NCBI GenBank assembly: GCA_021234155.1 | Contig: JAJEKV010000015.1 | Location: forward strand, 5,651,194-5,715,193 | Length of the DNA: 64,000 nucleotides | DNA from: Isoetes taiwanensis | Taxonomy: Eukaryota; Streptophyta; Lycopodiopsida; Isoetales; Isoetaceae | Reading direction: 5' to 3' | Shown: positions 34,616 to 47,461 of the stretch, piece by piece | Layout of the letters: each line of letters opens with the position of its first letter | How positions within the stretch are numbered: the first letter of the stretch is position 1 | Program-made: the position numbers and the translations under genes | Notes under the pieces: generated by a model | Database searches by the model: none | What the model saw: the letters and a program-made list of their open reading frames with translations, nothing else | Told to the model about the DNA's origin: nothing

Positions 34616-37600
34616 ATTATATGGTAAGGCACATTCACTCCACTGCTCATTTCGATGGTGGTTCCTTTACCTCCGCGACCAACAGTAGCAGAGGCAGCGG
34701 CGATGGAGCCAGGGACATCTAGACCTTTCACCTCCGAGACGGCAAACCAGATGCAACAACCAGGACCCAGTGCTCGAGCACCACCTGGAATGGCCCCTGC
34801 AACCTCCTCGGGAGCTGGTGCAGGACAACCGCCACAGGCAGCATAGGGACAGTGTCTTCGACTTGTATCATGGAACTGTAGGGGATTCCCTTGGAAGAAG
34901 GGCAGTGGCCTTGTTGGGATCGCTACAGGTATGGACATCATCTTCTTGCAAGAGACATGGGAATATCATGGGCATCACCGCGGACATCCGGGATACCGAT
35001 TGCTTCCGAACAAGCGCCATGGCAAGCGAGGATATGGAGGGGTGGCATGCTACTTTAAAGATGCTATAGCAGCCACGGTCTCGCTCCACAAGGTCAATGG
35101 ACTTAACCGCTACACCGTGGGTGAGAATAATGGAGCCTCAAAGATCGTCCATTATTTATTGCATGTTGTTATATACCCCATGCGGACCTCTAAGTTCTAC
35201 CAAGTCGGGGAGGCGGAACCGCGGATGTACAAATGCCTTACAGAGATCACGTATGATGACATAGAGCAATATCGCAAAGCAAGGGCATGTGCTCTTGTTA
35301 GGAGATTTCAATGCCCGCGACCGCAGTTGCAATCGGTTACCTTCGGGGAGAGGCCGATTCGACCCACTCACGGCTTGAAATTGCACCCCAACATGCGGGC
35401 GGTCTCAAGATACGATCCAACGCCTTTGGAAGGAGTTGGTTCAACTCTGTCAGGTCTTTGACATGGTAGTGTGCAATGGTATGATCAGGATGGGCGCAAT
35501 CGGGGTTTTACTTGCAAGAGTGATAGACATGATGGTGGAGCTAGCGTGGTAGACTATCTCCTTGCTCGATTGGTAGGACTTGACATGATCAGCGAGCTCT
35601 CAATTGGCACCACCTAACGGGGAGATGAGGAGGCTTTGTCGGACCACTATCCACTTTATGTCACTTTGGATTGGGAGCACTCAGTAGCGCAATCACAGAG
35701 TAGAAACCATCAGGGGTTGAGATACATCCCCGACTATCGAAAGCAAGCAGAATATGAGTCTGTGTTGGAACGTGAACTGCAGGGGATTGATGCCCTTTGC
35801 ACGTTACATGATAGGTGGGAATGGCTTGTAAATGCCTTACTCACAGCAGCTAGTGCATGCTTTGCAGCGAGGGATCGCTCGCGAATGGACTTCTGCTGGC
35901 ATTCCCTCCGAATCCCGGTTTTGACGGAAGTGCAAGGCTCTAAAGACCCAACTACGCCTCGTCTCAGATCCACAATTGCGGCAGCAGGCCATTCAGGACT
36001 ATAGAGCATTCTTGAAATCCAAAAAGCATGCGTACATTGCAGACCATCAGCAGCGCATGTTTGATTTGTTGATGACTGAGCCGAAAGCCTTCTGGCGTAG
36101 GGTGTTGTACAAGAGGCATCAACCACCCGGCAATATTACCGTAGACCAGTGGATGCATCGCTTGGAGGAGCTGTATGATCCCCCAGGAGCAGCTGCTGGG
36201 GTTCCAGATCAGGTAGGAGAAATGCTGCAGCTCACGGAGGAAGACATCCAACAGGGCCTTAGACACCTGGCTAATGGCAAAGCGAAGGACTTGCAGGGAC
36301 TTCAAGCCGAGTTATTGAAATGGGGTGGGCCAGCTTTGCTAGGGCCTCTAACAGCGATTATTAACCAGGCCATAAGGGAGGGCCTCCCGGGAGAGTGGAT
36401 GGTTAGCAAGGTCACCCCAATTCATAAGGCAGTAAGGGGATGATTCGGTGAACTACCGCATGATCATGGTGAGCCCATTACTCGCAAAGCTTTTAGCGGG
36501 TGTGGTGGAGAAGAAGTTAACTTCGAGGGGTTGAGGAGGCGGAGGCAGCGATTGGCCGGCGGGTTTTAAGCCACGCCCACTCCACAATCAACCATATATT
36601 CACTCTCGGAATCCTTATGGAAGCTACTTTCGCAATCTGGGGCGTGACTGTACTCTGTTTCAGTAGATTTCAAGGCGGCATATGATACGGTCTCTCGGGA
36701 CTGTTGTGGGCAAAGATTTGCGGCGCCGCATGCCCCACGGGACTTACAAAATGTCATCTATAGACTCTATGATGGGATATATCTTTGCATTACTGCGCAT
36801 CGGATCAGTGAGTTGCTAGCACCATAGGGGTTAAACAGGATGTCCGTTATCTCCAATGCTCTTTGGTCTCTACATTGACAAGTTGGAGACTTGGATGCAA
36901 GAACATGGGGCGGTGGCCCACAACTACCGAGGCATCTGAAGATAAGGCAATTGCTCTATGCAGATGATGTAGACTTGCTATCCCATACTGACCGGAGTAT
37001 GCAAGAAAGCATTTGGACGGCTCTTAGTGGGTTCTCGTGACACAACGGGAATGACGGTGAACTGCAGAAAACTAAGCTCCGGCGGTCCTCTCTCGCGGCA
37101 TGATATCCCGGATCTCTATTACTGGGAGGACAGAAGGTGGATGTTGTAAGGACCTTCAAGTATCGGGAATCGACTTTTGCGCTAGCATGTTATGGGATAT
37201 TTGCGGTGGAAAGGCGGGTCAGCGCTGGGATGGAAAGCCCTGCTATGCTATGCGTAATAGTCGCTACTCTGAATAGACCTATGTGATCGGGCACGTAGAG
37301 CACACCGCTCGAGAGCACTCGTTGAACGGTATTGTTGTATGGGGTAGAGGTCCGGGTCCAAAGAATTAGCAAGAACACAGGATAAGCTAGAGAGGGTGCA
37401 AAAGGCCTTCTTAACATACGATCTAGGTATCAAGGACCGCGGTACCTTATCGATTTTGCTATATGAGACGGGTTTCGCCCCTGCAACATTCCGCTATGCG
37501 AGACATCTTGCATATTTCCACAAGGTCACCGGCATGGATGCACAACGTCTTCCCAGGGGCTTTGTTATTGGCACAAGAGCCACTGGCGGTGAAGAGGGTA

Positions 37601-38335
37601 TGGCGGAGAACACCGTCGTGGGTGGTTATAGCGTGGTCTATAGACTACCGCCAGATTGTGGCTATGCACGATGCCCGGGGACGCCGCACACTGAATGAGT
37701 GCTTTGCCACCCACTTCGTGGGATGCAACCACTCATGCAAAGCCTAAAAAGCACTACCACCACACGCAAGTTAATCCAACACCGAACATGGCCCACACCC
37801 GGCATTTGAAAGCGCATATATCTATGAAGAAACGGAGAGCTATTGCCTCCGCGTGAGGACGGGTCCCATCATCTCGAATTGAAGCAGTCGTTGGACTACG
37901 GATGGAGGGCAAAGAATCCCGGCATGAGAGAATATGCGGTGTTGCCACATGTGGTAGAGGATGAGCACCATGCTCTGCAAGAGTGTCCGGCATATACGCA
38001 TATCCGAGCAACACATGCTGATCTTAGATGCTCTGAGGCACCTCTGCATCAATTGCTGGCATCGCCAATGATTGCACGTCTCGCATCCTACATTTTGCAA
38101 GTCTCTACCATTAGAGAATCCCTTACAGGACAAGGGATCTGAGAGCCTACTACTAGGGTTTTTCCTCCCATGTGGGGGTTTTTTCATCCCAGTAGTAGGG
38201 ACATATTGTATAGTAGCATTTGTCTTTTTTGGTGTGGTTTTATCTGCTTTGTGTACTGCATGTACCGTCTCATAGGTCAAGTTTGGCCTCCGCGGACGTT
38301 AAAATATACTTCCTTCCTTCCTTCCTTCCTTTGAC
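34616..38335 (+). mobile_element. Nearly full-length LINE with (TTCC)n tail, coding sequence decayed
   Basis: A Pro/Ala-rich stretch (34700-34845) precedes an APE-type endonuclease: LVSWNCRG near 34865, IIFLQETW near 34940, GDFNARD near 35302 and SDHYPL near 35640, which are the known catalytic positions. Reverse transcriptase follows, with LANGKAKDLQGLQ near 36275, SVDFKAAYDTVSR near 36665 and YADDVDLLS near 36960. The C-terminal block EDEHHALQECPAY is near 37965. Frameshifts and stops are frequent (near 34850, 35460, 35610, 36440, 36570 and 37035). The 3' UTR ends with GCGGACGTTAAAA and CTTCC-type repeats. It is the fuller relative of the LINE at 8.9-10.2 kb. Confidence 0.88.
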
Positions 38336-38559
38336 TAAATATTCGTTGATATTCACATCACAAAGAAATGGCCTTGGATCCTTGAATTGCCATGCTGGTA
38401 GCTTTGTGATACTCTTGTATTTTGAGAATTTGTTGGACTGAAATTGGAGAGTTTGTTCGTCCTTCAAACCCTCGCGATAAAATAGAAGAATAATGCATCA
38501 ATATTTTCTTAGATACCCATAAGCGTCTAGAACATTCTAAAACATTCTTTTTTAGCTCT

Positions 38560-40800
38560 TTGCAACATTTCTGAATCTAAAACATTCAAAAATATTCTAT
38601 TCTTACTCTGTGCAACATCTATTATTCTGGTCTGATGAAGTTTCTTTTTTTAGATTGAGGTGCTTACACATGATTAGATTCTCTTTGATTTTATGAGATT
38701 CTCTAATATTCCTCTAGATTCTGTTAGATTTTATCAAGATTCTTTTAGATTCCCTTAGATTCTCTTAGATTCTCTTAGATTCTCTTAGATTTTATGACAT
38801 TGCCCTAAGTTCCCTTACATATGAAATTCAAATAGATTTTATGAAGATTCATCTAGATACTCTAAGACTACATAGATGAACATTCATCTAGATACTCTAA
38901 GATTTTATGAAGATTCATCTAGATACTCTAAGATTTTATGAAGATTCCCTTAGTTTCCCCTAGACTTTAAGAGATTCCCTTATAGTTATGAATATTTTCT
39001 TAGATTCCCTTACATCTTATGAGATTTTCTTAGATTTCTTGAGATTCTCCTAAACTCTTTTATATACAACTTTCTAGAATATTCTAGGACTTTAAAGAAC
39101 ATTCTGAAACTTTCAGAACATCCTAGAACTTTTTGGAAGTATTTCCTTAGATTCCCTTACATTCTCCTAAACTGCCATATATGCCCTTACATTCTAGAAC
39201 GTTTCTAAAGCATTTTACAACTTCCTAGAACAATTTGAAACTGTTTGAAAGGATTCCCTTAGGTTCCCTTTTATTCTAGGACATTCTACAACATCCTAAA
39301 ACTTTCTAGAAGGATTCCTTTAGATTCCCTCTAGATTCTCTTATATTCTAAAACTTTTTATATTTTTTAAGAATATTCTGGAACTTTCTAGAGCATTCTA
39401 GAACTATCTAGAAGATTCTAAACCTTTCTAAAGCTTTTTAGAACCGTCTAGAACATTTTAGAACCTTCTAGAATATTCTAGAACTTTCTAGAACTATCTA
39501 GAACATTATACTCTATTTTATCTTAATTAACTCATTACCCTTAAGTATGTATAAAACATCAATTCAAAAAAACTTTCTATTTTAGATTGAGATGCTTAGC
39601 CATTAGCATCTAGAACATTCTAAAATATTGTAGAACTTTCTAGAACATTTCAAAACAATCCAGAACACGCCGCAAGTTATTTAATACGTCTTGCGGCACA
39701 AGTTCCTACGACACAGATTTCTTTAGATTTTATAAGTTCCTTACATTCTATGAAGATTTCCTTAGATTCTCTTTAACTTTATGAGATTCTCTAAGATTCT
39801 CCTGTGTTCTATAAGATTTTATCAAGATTCATGTAGATTCCCTTAGACTCCCTTAGATTTTATGACACTGCCCTAGGTTCCCTTACATTATATAAAATTC
39901 AAATAGATTGTATGAAGATTCACCTAGATACTCTAAAACTTCGTCAACATTCCCTTAAATTTCCATAGATTTTATGAAGATTCCCTTAGTTTCCCCTAGA
40001 CTTTAAGAGATTCCCTTAGAGTTATGAATATTTTCTTAGACTCCCTTACATTTTATAAGATTTTCTCAGATTCTTTTAGATTCTCCCTCCTTTACATTCT
40101 AGAACTTTCTAGAACATTCTAGGACTTTTAGGAACATTCTAAAACTTGTAGAACATCCTAGAACGCATTCTCGTAAATTCTCTTATATTCTCATACATTC
40201 CCGTACATCCTAGAACTTTTCTAGAACATTCCAGAACTTATTAGAACAATTTAAAATTTTCTCAAAGGAGTCCCTTCAATTCCCTTTCATTCTAGAACTT
40301 TCTACAACATTCTAGAACTTTCTAGAAAGATTCTCTATTTTAAAACTTTTTAGAAGCAAAAATCACCTCCATCGGACCTGCGGATGCAGAGATATGCCAA
40401 ACTGAAGTTAAGCTTCTAGTTATGGATGTCTCCATGCCTTTAAATTTTTCCTTTTTGAGCATGCCTTTTAAGCAGTCACAGTTGAGTGCTTACCAAAGGT
40501 TCCTTTCATTGCCTTGCTTTTTGCCTCCCTCTTAATTTGCCTTCACTTAGGTCCCTGGGCTAATTCACCAAAAGTCATATTTCATATTTCGTCATCAAGG
40601 GATGCCTCCTTGTCATATTCAAAGATATATTTTAACGAGCTGATGCTTCAATAATATTCTCTTGTCACAATTGCTCTAGAATATTTTAGAACTTTCTAGA
40701 GTATTAGAACTATCTAGAAGATTCTCGGACTTTCTAGAGCTTTCTAGAGCCTTCTAGAACATTTTAGAACTTTCTAAAACTATCTAAAACATTATACACT
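38560..40800. repeat. AGATTC/TTCTAGAAC array with heat-shock-element-like units
   Basis: About 2.2 kb of degenerate repetition. The left part is dominated by TTAGATTCTC and AAGATTC units. From about 39060 on it is dominated by TTCTAGAAC units. By eye I count 15 exact TTCTAGAA palindromes between 39072 and 40759. Several are spaced exactly 10 bp (39466, 39476, 39486; 40097, 40107; 40310, 40320), which gives alternating TTC and GAA blocks, the heat-shock element pattern. A block at about 40355-40680 is different single-copy-like DNA. No coding potential. Confidence 0.85.
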
Positions 40801-40860
40801 ATTTTATCTCTTTAACTTTAAGTACATATACATAAATATTAATTATTTTATTCAATTAAT

Positions 40861-40930
40861 GCTTGGTCTAATGGTTAGAATAGGGTTTGGGGGTCAATGA
40901 TCGGGGTTCAAATCCCTCAAATAATACAAA
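40861..40930 (+). mobile_element. tRNA-like SINE head or tRNA relic
   Basis: An A-box-like TGGTCTAATGGTTAGAA at 40864 and a B-box GGGGTTCAAATCCCT at 40903 are spaced as in a tRNA. No acceptor stem can be paired, so a working tRNA is not supported. Confidence 0.45.
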
Positions 40931-41029
40931 AAATTCTAAAAGCCTCCCCTTAAAGGTCGAGCATATAATGTGGATTATCTTGGACCTGATCAAGGATCGA
41001 GATCGCACCACGTGGAAAATGTCTAAAGC

Positions 41030-41440
41030 AACATGAGCCATAGGATCTTCGATCGACGATCAGGATCACGAACAACCTAGACCGTATGATCAATTACATA
41101 TAAATTCCCAAGCCATCTGAACCATAGGATGTATCTCAAAGCGACGTGAATCGTGGGATCACGAATCGACGCTCAGGATCAAATCAACCTAGATCGTAGG
41201 ATCCTTTACATATAAACTCCCAAGCCATCTGGGTAGTAGGATCGGATCAAATCAATTTGAACCGTAGGATACGTCGTATAGAAACTCCTAAGCCATTTGG
41301 ACCATAGGATCTAGGACTGATGGTCCGATAGCACCGATCCTTATACGAACATGTATATGTTGGAAGCGACGTGAACCGTAGGATTTTGGACCGATGGTCC
41401 GATAGCACCGGTCCTTATAAGAACATGTATATGATAGATA
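41030..41440. repeat. Tandem repeats with GAACCGTAGGAT core
   Basis: AAGCCATCTGAACCATAGGAT-like units recur at about 41082, 41221 and 41289, and a 75-bp unit (TGATGGTCCGATAGCACCG then TTATA and GAACATGTATATG) is repeated at 41317 and 41392. The upstream part around 40970-41080 has related wording (CATGAGCCATAGGATC). Confidence 0.65.
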
Positions 41441-42580
41441 GATATCCCTTCTTAATATATCGAGGTTCTTGAATAAAAGCCATGCTGCATGCTTTAAACC
41501 ACTTAAAAAATTCCACATCAGCTAGAAGAATCGTTGCCATAAGGTAAGGAGTGGTGCAAAAAAAATTCATGACCATTGAATTCCTTGCGCCATAGTTCAA
41601 GCTTCCAGAGCATAAAAAGGGGGCTATTTGATCTGCCTCTGATTCAAAGCCAAAAAGCAGGTCGCTAGAAGGGCTGCCACGGTCTGAATTGGTAGCAAAC
41701 AACAGAGGAGGTCCTATAAGCTGCTTTGATATCTTGCCACGACCAAAAATGTCGTAGAAGCTTTTCTTCATGGATTTGAAAAGGTTCTACTCAGATGGCA
41801 GCATTGTGGGCGATAGTAGTGCATTCTTGAACAAAGCAGAGGGAGAAAGGAGCGTTCTAAAGAGAAAAAATGGGAGGATGATCGGATGAAGAAATGATCT
41901 GGGTCAGGTCTCTTTTTCTTTTCGGGTTTCTGCGCAGCCTCAGGGCATAAGAGGCAGATGGACAGCCCAGATCTTCAAAGCATGCATTCCGGGGGAGTTC
42001 TATGGGTAAAATACGGCAATGGCAGAGTTCAGAAGACCCAAAGCTTCGTTTCGATTCTGCTGCCTATGTGTTCTTACCTCCAGAACAAAAAACTTCGAAA
42101 AAGGGACTGTATTATCCCTTAGGAGAGGGGCTAAATTGTCCAAGTTCGATTCCTCTGAGCTGGGCAAGTAGGGGACTTTTGTGCTCAATTGCCCGAGGTT
42201 GAACAAACCATGAGTAAAGTAAACTAAAATAAAATGGAATTAAAAAGAATAATAGGTCGGCAGACCCTATTCTCTGTTTTACCTCATTCTTGCAAATCAT
42301 GCATTTGACTTGATGCTCAATAATGCATTGAATTTACATTTAATTGAAGCCAATTCATGAGTGCACAAATTTAGTCGTCGACAGTCGACAGTGGTTGTTG
42401 CTTCCAAAACATTAAACAAGATAGATTCCCTCAATGATTATAAACTTTTTTCTCACACAGATGATCCATTAATGCATATTATTACTAAAGGACAATTTTG
42501 CTTAACTAAAGAACCTATCCCATGGCCTTGCTACCCACTGCATAGCGGTAGCAACGCCACCGCACTTCCACCTTGTAGGG
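41441..42580. other. Interval without assignable gene
   Basis: A minus-strand open stretch at 41415-41771 and fragments near 42000-42200 are not recognisable. Composition shifts between A-rich runs and GC-rich stretches, which could reflect organelle-derived or transposon DNA. I could not support either. Confidence 0.35.
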
Positions 42581-42712
42581 GGATAATTGAGTTCAAACTA
42601 TTTTCTTATTATATACAGGAGGATAATTGGGTTCAAACTATTTTCTTATTATATACAGGAGGATAATTGGGTTCAAACCCTTTGGGCAACCCAAAAACCA
42701 TACCATACCTCA
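42581..42712. repeat. 40-bp tandem repeat joined to a LINE/SINE-type end
   Basis: Two full 40-bp units (42581-42620, 42621-42660) and a partial third, starting GGATAATTGGGTTCAAAC. The array runs into CCTTTGGGCAACCCAAAAACC and CCATA repeats, which resembles the terminal block at 52.99 kb and 57.24 kb. Confidence 0.7.
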
Positions 42713-43205
42713 GTGGTATAATTGGGTTCGTTAGAATGACAATTCTCGACCACTCTATTGTTCTAGATTTTCTGAGCCATTGTGGCTGTAATTCAAGATT
42801 AGAGAGCATAATTCTTGAATGGCCCCCTGTGCTCTACAAAATAACTGCATCGTATTTAAAAATGAAATAAATTAATGCAACAAGAAGGAGAAACCGACGA
42901 GAAAAATTGGGAATTGAACGACAACGTAGAATAGAAATTTCTTTTTACATCCACAAAGTCGAATAGAATTATTTTTTATGTCCACGAAGGAAAACAGGCA
43001 TGGGATCCATATAGTGGATCTGGTAACACTATTACTATTAGGATTAAAAGATTCCTTCCCCACTGAAAACCCTTTGCAATAATGATAGTACTAGAATGTC
43101 AAAAATACAATACAATAGACCACCTTGTGAAAATAAACACAGTGCTGGTACTTCAGCAATTATAGATGAGTGTCCAACTCCTTAAGAAGACATTAATGCA
43201 AATAA

Positions 43206-43345
43206 TACACAGGAGGTGCATTAAGAATAGAATGGATTTTCATTGCCCACTAAGCCCAATTGGACCTGAACAAAAGAACATCAAATGTATTACTGTCAGG
43301 ATTAATAAACCCCTGCCCCGACAGGGTTTTCGAGGGAAAAACATT
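43206..43345 (-). mobile_element. LINE 3' end fragment (minus)
   Basis: The reverse complement matches the 3' UTR at 4170-4300: a CCCTCGAAAAC stretch, CAATTGG near 43259, then a short ATTCTATTC tail at 43206-43215. Coding sequence upstream of it (higher coordinates) is not recognisable. Confidence 0.65.
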
Positions 43346-46300
43346 TGTAATAATAGGTACGTTGCAAAACTGTACAATGAGAAATATGGGTACAACTCAT
43401 TACCGGCCCAGAGGACATATCTGAGTGTGTATATACAAGATGACTTGAAGATATGATTCCTAATAAGCCCATCGAGGGCATGTCTAATAGCACATGCAAG
43501 GGCTGGTTGGGCAAGACCACTGAACAAGGAGTTCGGGAAGCATGGAATGTAGAGATAATGTCATAATGGTGCCTAATTATCAAAAAATGTAGGACACAAC
43601 AGAAGTGTATGGCTTGCATCTTGAATGACTTGCATCTGACAATATTGACACATTTTGGATGGCTTGCATCTGACAACATACACAATCGCCTCTCGTGGCA
43701 TGACCGTTCCCACCTACATGTTTCAATTCGTAGGTCAAATCCCTGTATAAATGAATGTGATAGCTTTAGGTATTTTGCTTGACAAAGAAGCAAGCAGATA
43801 AGCTTATGGCCCATGTCCATGTGCCAAAGTATCAGTACCACTACCGTAGCACATCCTACTCTCACACAGATAAAATATGCACTGTTAGATAGGTGTTATA
43901 CAATGAAAACCTTACCTGGTTAACATCCCCATGCCATAATGTAATGCCCTGATATTTCCAGCAAATTACATAGCAATCTATCAAAAACATCACCACTGCC
44001 AATCAGTAAGTAATCTGCCCAAATTAGCATACATATTTATTATGGATTAGATAAAAGCTATGAAATGACCTTCGCTATTCTATCTCAAATATCTTCATGC
44101 TCATGTTTCCATATATGGAAGAGGACAAGTGCACGCTACATGTTTGGTTGAAAGCATATATGCAGACATGTATAGGGCGTTAAGAGCTAAGGTTGCCCAA
44201 GCAATTAGCAGCTAGAAATGTCAATCTCAACAGTTTTGTTGTTGATGACATTTTGTATTTCAAGTGTATTTGCCCCTTTCAAGCTCTGCTCAGTTGTACA
44301 CTATATAATTTGTGCCGACCTGTACTACAAGATTGTTTCTTTTGGGCCTGGGTTGGAGTTACACCTTACAGTTATTCCTGCATGTTATGTGTATTCTAAA
44401 ATTATGGATGCACATTTCGACCGAACTTGAATGGCCCTGCAAAAATCCCTGACATTAGCACGTTCAACCAGAGGTTGTCCCAAAGCTCACATCCAATAGT
44501 ATATATACTCCTTTCACACCTATGGGCAGCATATGATTAATTACATAAAAGTCTAAAAGAAGAGGAAATGTACGGAACTTCATCTCCTTTAGCTTCCAAA
44601 GAAAACTTACCCTGACATATGTATTGGGTTCGAATAATTACTGGCAAAGCATGTTGCATACATGCTTGAATTCGCAGTTCATGTCTAATTCATCAAAGAG
44701 GCTACATCAAGCACAAGACATGTAGCACATAAAGCATGACTAGAATAGCTGCACTCTTACCTAAAATTTAATAAACTCAAACATGATAAAGAGTGAATAG
44801 ATCATACTGGAGATCTTCCAGCCTTCAAATGATCTGCTGCAGGGTAATACCTAAAGCAACCACTGCAATAGAATGCAAATGTAGTTTACAAATCAGGAAC
44901 TGTGAAGCAACACATCAAAGAAGAAATGGCTTGCCCTACGTGCTTGCAAATAGCTTACACAGAGATGAGAGAGCATGATACCAAGGTGCAAAATCAGAGA
45001 GGACTTAAAAGGCCACAGGTAAAGCATATAATTACGAAAACTCAGACAGAATCCACCAGTAAAATCAACCACAAAATAAAACATGCTTTTGTCAAATTTA
45101 TAGAAATTCATAGATAGAAGAAAGATATGCATACCAAAATTTCGTAATATGGTGATGATTGTAATTCTGCAATTTAAGTCCTTGTTTGTGATTCTGCAAC
45201 AGAAGCTCCATCAACCAATCTGCATTGTTACATTGTATGGACATGTAATCAATGGAAAATCACTCTTCGGAACTTTATGGCAAGGTCCTGTTGAGGATGA
45301 AAAGAGATGAGGATGACAGAAGTGGATGCACAACTGCGGAACAAAACTTCTAAACATCAAAGCTTGCAATAACCAACAACAGATAAGAGCATCACCCAAG
45401 GCGCCTATACCTTTTAAGCAAGACACAACAATCCCGCTAAACATCTTAGCCTGCAACGGGGGTGCAAGCTGTCCTAGCCAACCTAAAACTTTGTTTGTTC
45501 CTATTTATTCAAATTTCGTCTTGTAATGGATTAGCAGCAAGGTAGAACAAGCTCTAATAATGGATACAAGCCTTTCTTGCTTCTACAATATGGTATCTTG
45601 CTGCTTAACCGGATGTGAGCCTAAAATAATGGGCAAGTAAAGTAGAACAAGACAATTAGCCATGCAATTCGTTCCAATTTGATCAAATATGGCCCTGAAA
45701 TAATGGACAAGCAAAAAGGCAGAAAAGCTTCTAACATCATAGCTTACAATGACTTTTTGTAGCCCCCTGCACAACAGCAGCAACAGGAACTACAATTGCT
45801 TGTCTTACTCTACTATCTTCATATTGCCTATATCATACCGTTTATAATATATAAAGACTAGAAATTAAGGTCTAAAACCTTTGTGACTAGAATAAGTTAT
45901 TTGATTGCTTAAAGTTGAATGTTGGGATCCATCATCCCAAAGGTCAATAGGATGGTCCTACTCTTTTGAAAGGTGGTTGATCAGTCAATCCTCCCAATTT
46001 TTGCCACGAAAAACAAGTTTTGGCAGAGACACGCAGTACCATACCATAGCTAAACAGCTAAATTCCTGATCTAAAGCGGTGATGCAAAGAATATTAATTG
46101 GAATTGCTCAATGAAAATAACGATAATAATATACGGCAAACAATTATCATGCTCCACACTGGCCAACACCTAACTGTCAACGTAGTTCCTGCTTCAAGTA
46201 CTATTCCAATTTCTTCTCGAAACATAAGGACTTGAACTTGATACTATATAATTCAGCAGCAATCGGCCTCAGAGGGAAATTTAGTACGAAGTTAATATGT

Positions 46301-46384
46301 CTGCAACAAATGATTTGCCAGGTTGCATGAATAAGCTATCTAACTTGTTCTTCATTTTCTCCTAACTTATTCTATGCCTCCATG
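43346..46384. other. Interval downstream of NAGK without assignable gene
   Basis: Only short frames with no recognised domain. The part nearest 46384 is presumably the 3' untranslated region of NAGK. I see no repeat termini. Confidence 0.4.
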
Positions 46385-47461
46385 TCAGGCAGTTATCATA
46401 GTACCAGCTCCTTCATCAGTAAGAATTTCAAGGAGGAGGGAATGTGGCATCCGTCCATCAATAATATGCGCAGCCTGGACACCTTTGGCGAGTGCGTTCA
46501 AACAAGAATCTACTTTGGGGATCATTCCTCCAGAGACTCCTCCACTTGTAATTAGGTCTTTTGCCCCTGCGATATCAACTGACCTTACTAAGCTGTCTGC
46601 ATCTTTAGGATCTGCCAACAATCCAGGAACATCAGTCATTGATATAAGTTTCTCTGCTCCCAAAGCTGCAGCAATCTCCCCAGCTGCAATATCTGCATTT
46701 ACATTATATGTCCATCCCATATCATCCGCAGCCACTGTTGCTATAACTGGAATGCATCCATCTCTCGTAACACCATCTAATACACTGCGATTTATTGATG
46801 TGATCCGTCCCACAGATCCTAATCCACTATCAAGAGGTTCTGCTGTTATGAGCCTTCCATCAACACCAGACAACCCTACAGCAGTTCCACCTGCTTGATG
46901 GATCAAGGAAACAAGAGATTTATTTACCTTACCTACAAGCACCATTTGGACAACTTCCATAGTAGCTGCATCAGTGATTCTAAGTCCATTTTTGAACTTG
47001 GGTTCAATATTGAGCCTCCGAAGAAGGTCATTAATCTCAGGGCCACCTCCATGAACAAAAATAGGATTCAGACCAACACATGCAAGCAAAACGAGATCTT
47101 TAATTACTCCATCCCTGAGAGTTTCATCTTTCATAGCTGCACCACCATATTTAACCACAACTGTTTTGCCCTGGAAACGCTGAATGAAAGGAAGGGCTTC
47201 AGACAAGATCGAAACTCGCTCTTCAGCAGTGCGGCCTGTTGAGGTGGATATGGCATCATAGCATATAAGCGAATAAAAAGACCGACTACTATTGATTGAC
47301 AGATGAGGGGCGAGTGGTTCAAAGGAAAAGGGGCCTACTTTTTCATGCGAATGCTTGTTTTGAAGCTTCGAAAGCCAACTAGCCTGGATCTTCCGGACGA
47401 TTCCACCAGGAACCGGAGGCAGCTCCCATCCTTGATGCTCCAGTGTTGACGGATCGGCCAT
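46385..47461 (-). CDS. NAGK: N-acetylglutamate kinase, plastid, arginine synthesis step 2
   Basis: A single uninterrupted 358-residue frame. It phosphorylates N-acetyl-L-glutamate with ATP, the committed second step of the cyclic arginine pathway in plastids. Seen: an N-terminal extension of about 75 residues, Ser/Leu-rich and only weakly acidic, suited to a plastid transit peptide. The amino-acid-kinase fold follows: KYGGAAM (Lys104), the glycine loop HGGGPEI at 137-143, GVDGRL near 199-204, YNVNAD at 252-257, and GGMIPKV at 311-317 with the catalytic Lys316. The C-terminal part ([21 protein letters not shown]) is typical. In plants this enzyme is relieved of arginine inhibition by the PII protein, and the hexameric plant-type length fits. 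The start is the first ATG of the frame. There are no introns in the coding part. This is the best intact host gene in the window. Confidence 0.96.
   Translation of the reverse strand: MADPSTLEHQGWELPPVPGGIVRKIQASWLSKLQNKHSHEKVGPFSFEPLAPHLSINSSRSFYSLICYDAISTSTGRTAEERVSILSEALPFIQRFQGKTVVVKYGGAAMKDETLRDGVIKDLVLLACVGLNPIFVHGGGPEINDLLRRLNIEPKFKNGLRITDAATMEVVQMVLVGKVNKSLVSLIHQAGGTAVGLSGVDGRLITAEPLDSGLGSVGRITSINRSVLDGVTRDGCIPVIATVAADDMGWTYNVNADIAAGEIAAALGAEKLISMTDVPGLLADPKDADSLVRSVDIAGAKDLITSGGVSGGMIPKVDSCLNALAKGVQAAHIIDGRMPHSLLLEILTDEGAGTMITA

Noticed and set aside
38312-38335. Independent microsatellite
   Set aside because: The TTCC run is the tail of the LINE ending there, since it follows the shared terminal block.
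40864-40920. Functional tRNA gene
   Set aside because: A and B boxes are present, but acceptor and anticodon stems do not pair.
41900-42220. Organelle-derived (mitochondrial) insertion
   Set aside because: The composition hinted at it, but no organelle gene or conserved block can be recognised.
43302-43865. 187-residue minus-strand ORF as a host gene
   Set aside because: Its C-terminal part reads through the LINE 3' UTR, the composition is not protein-like and no domain is visible.
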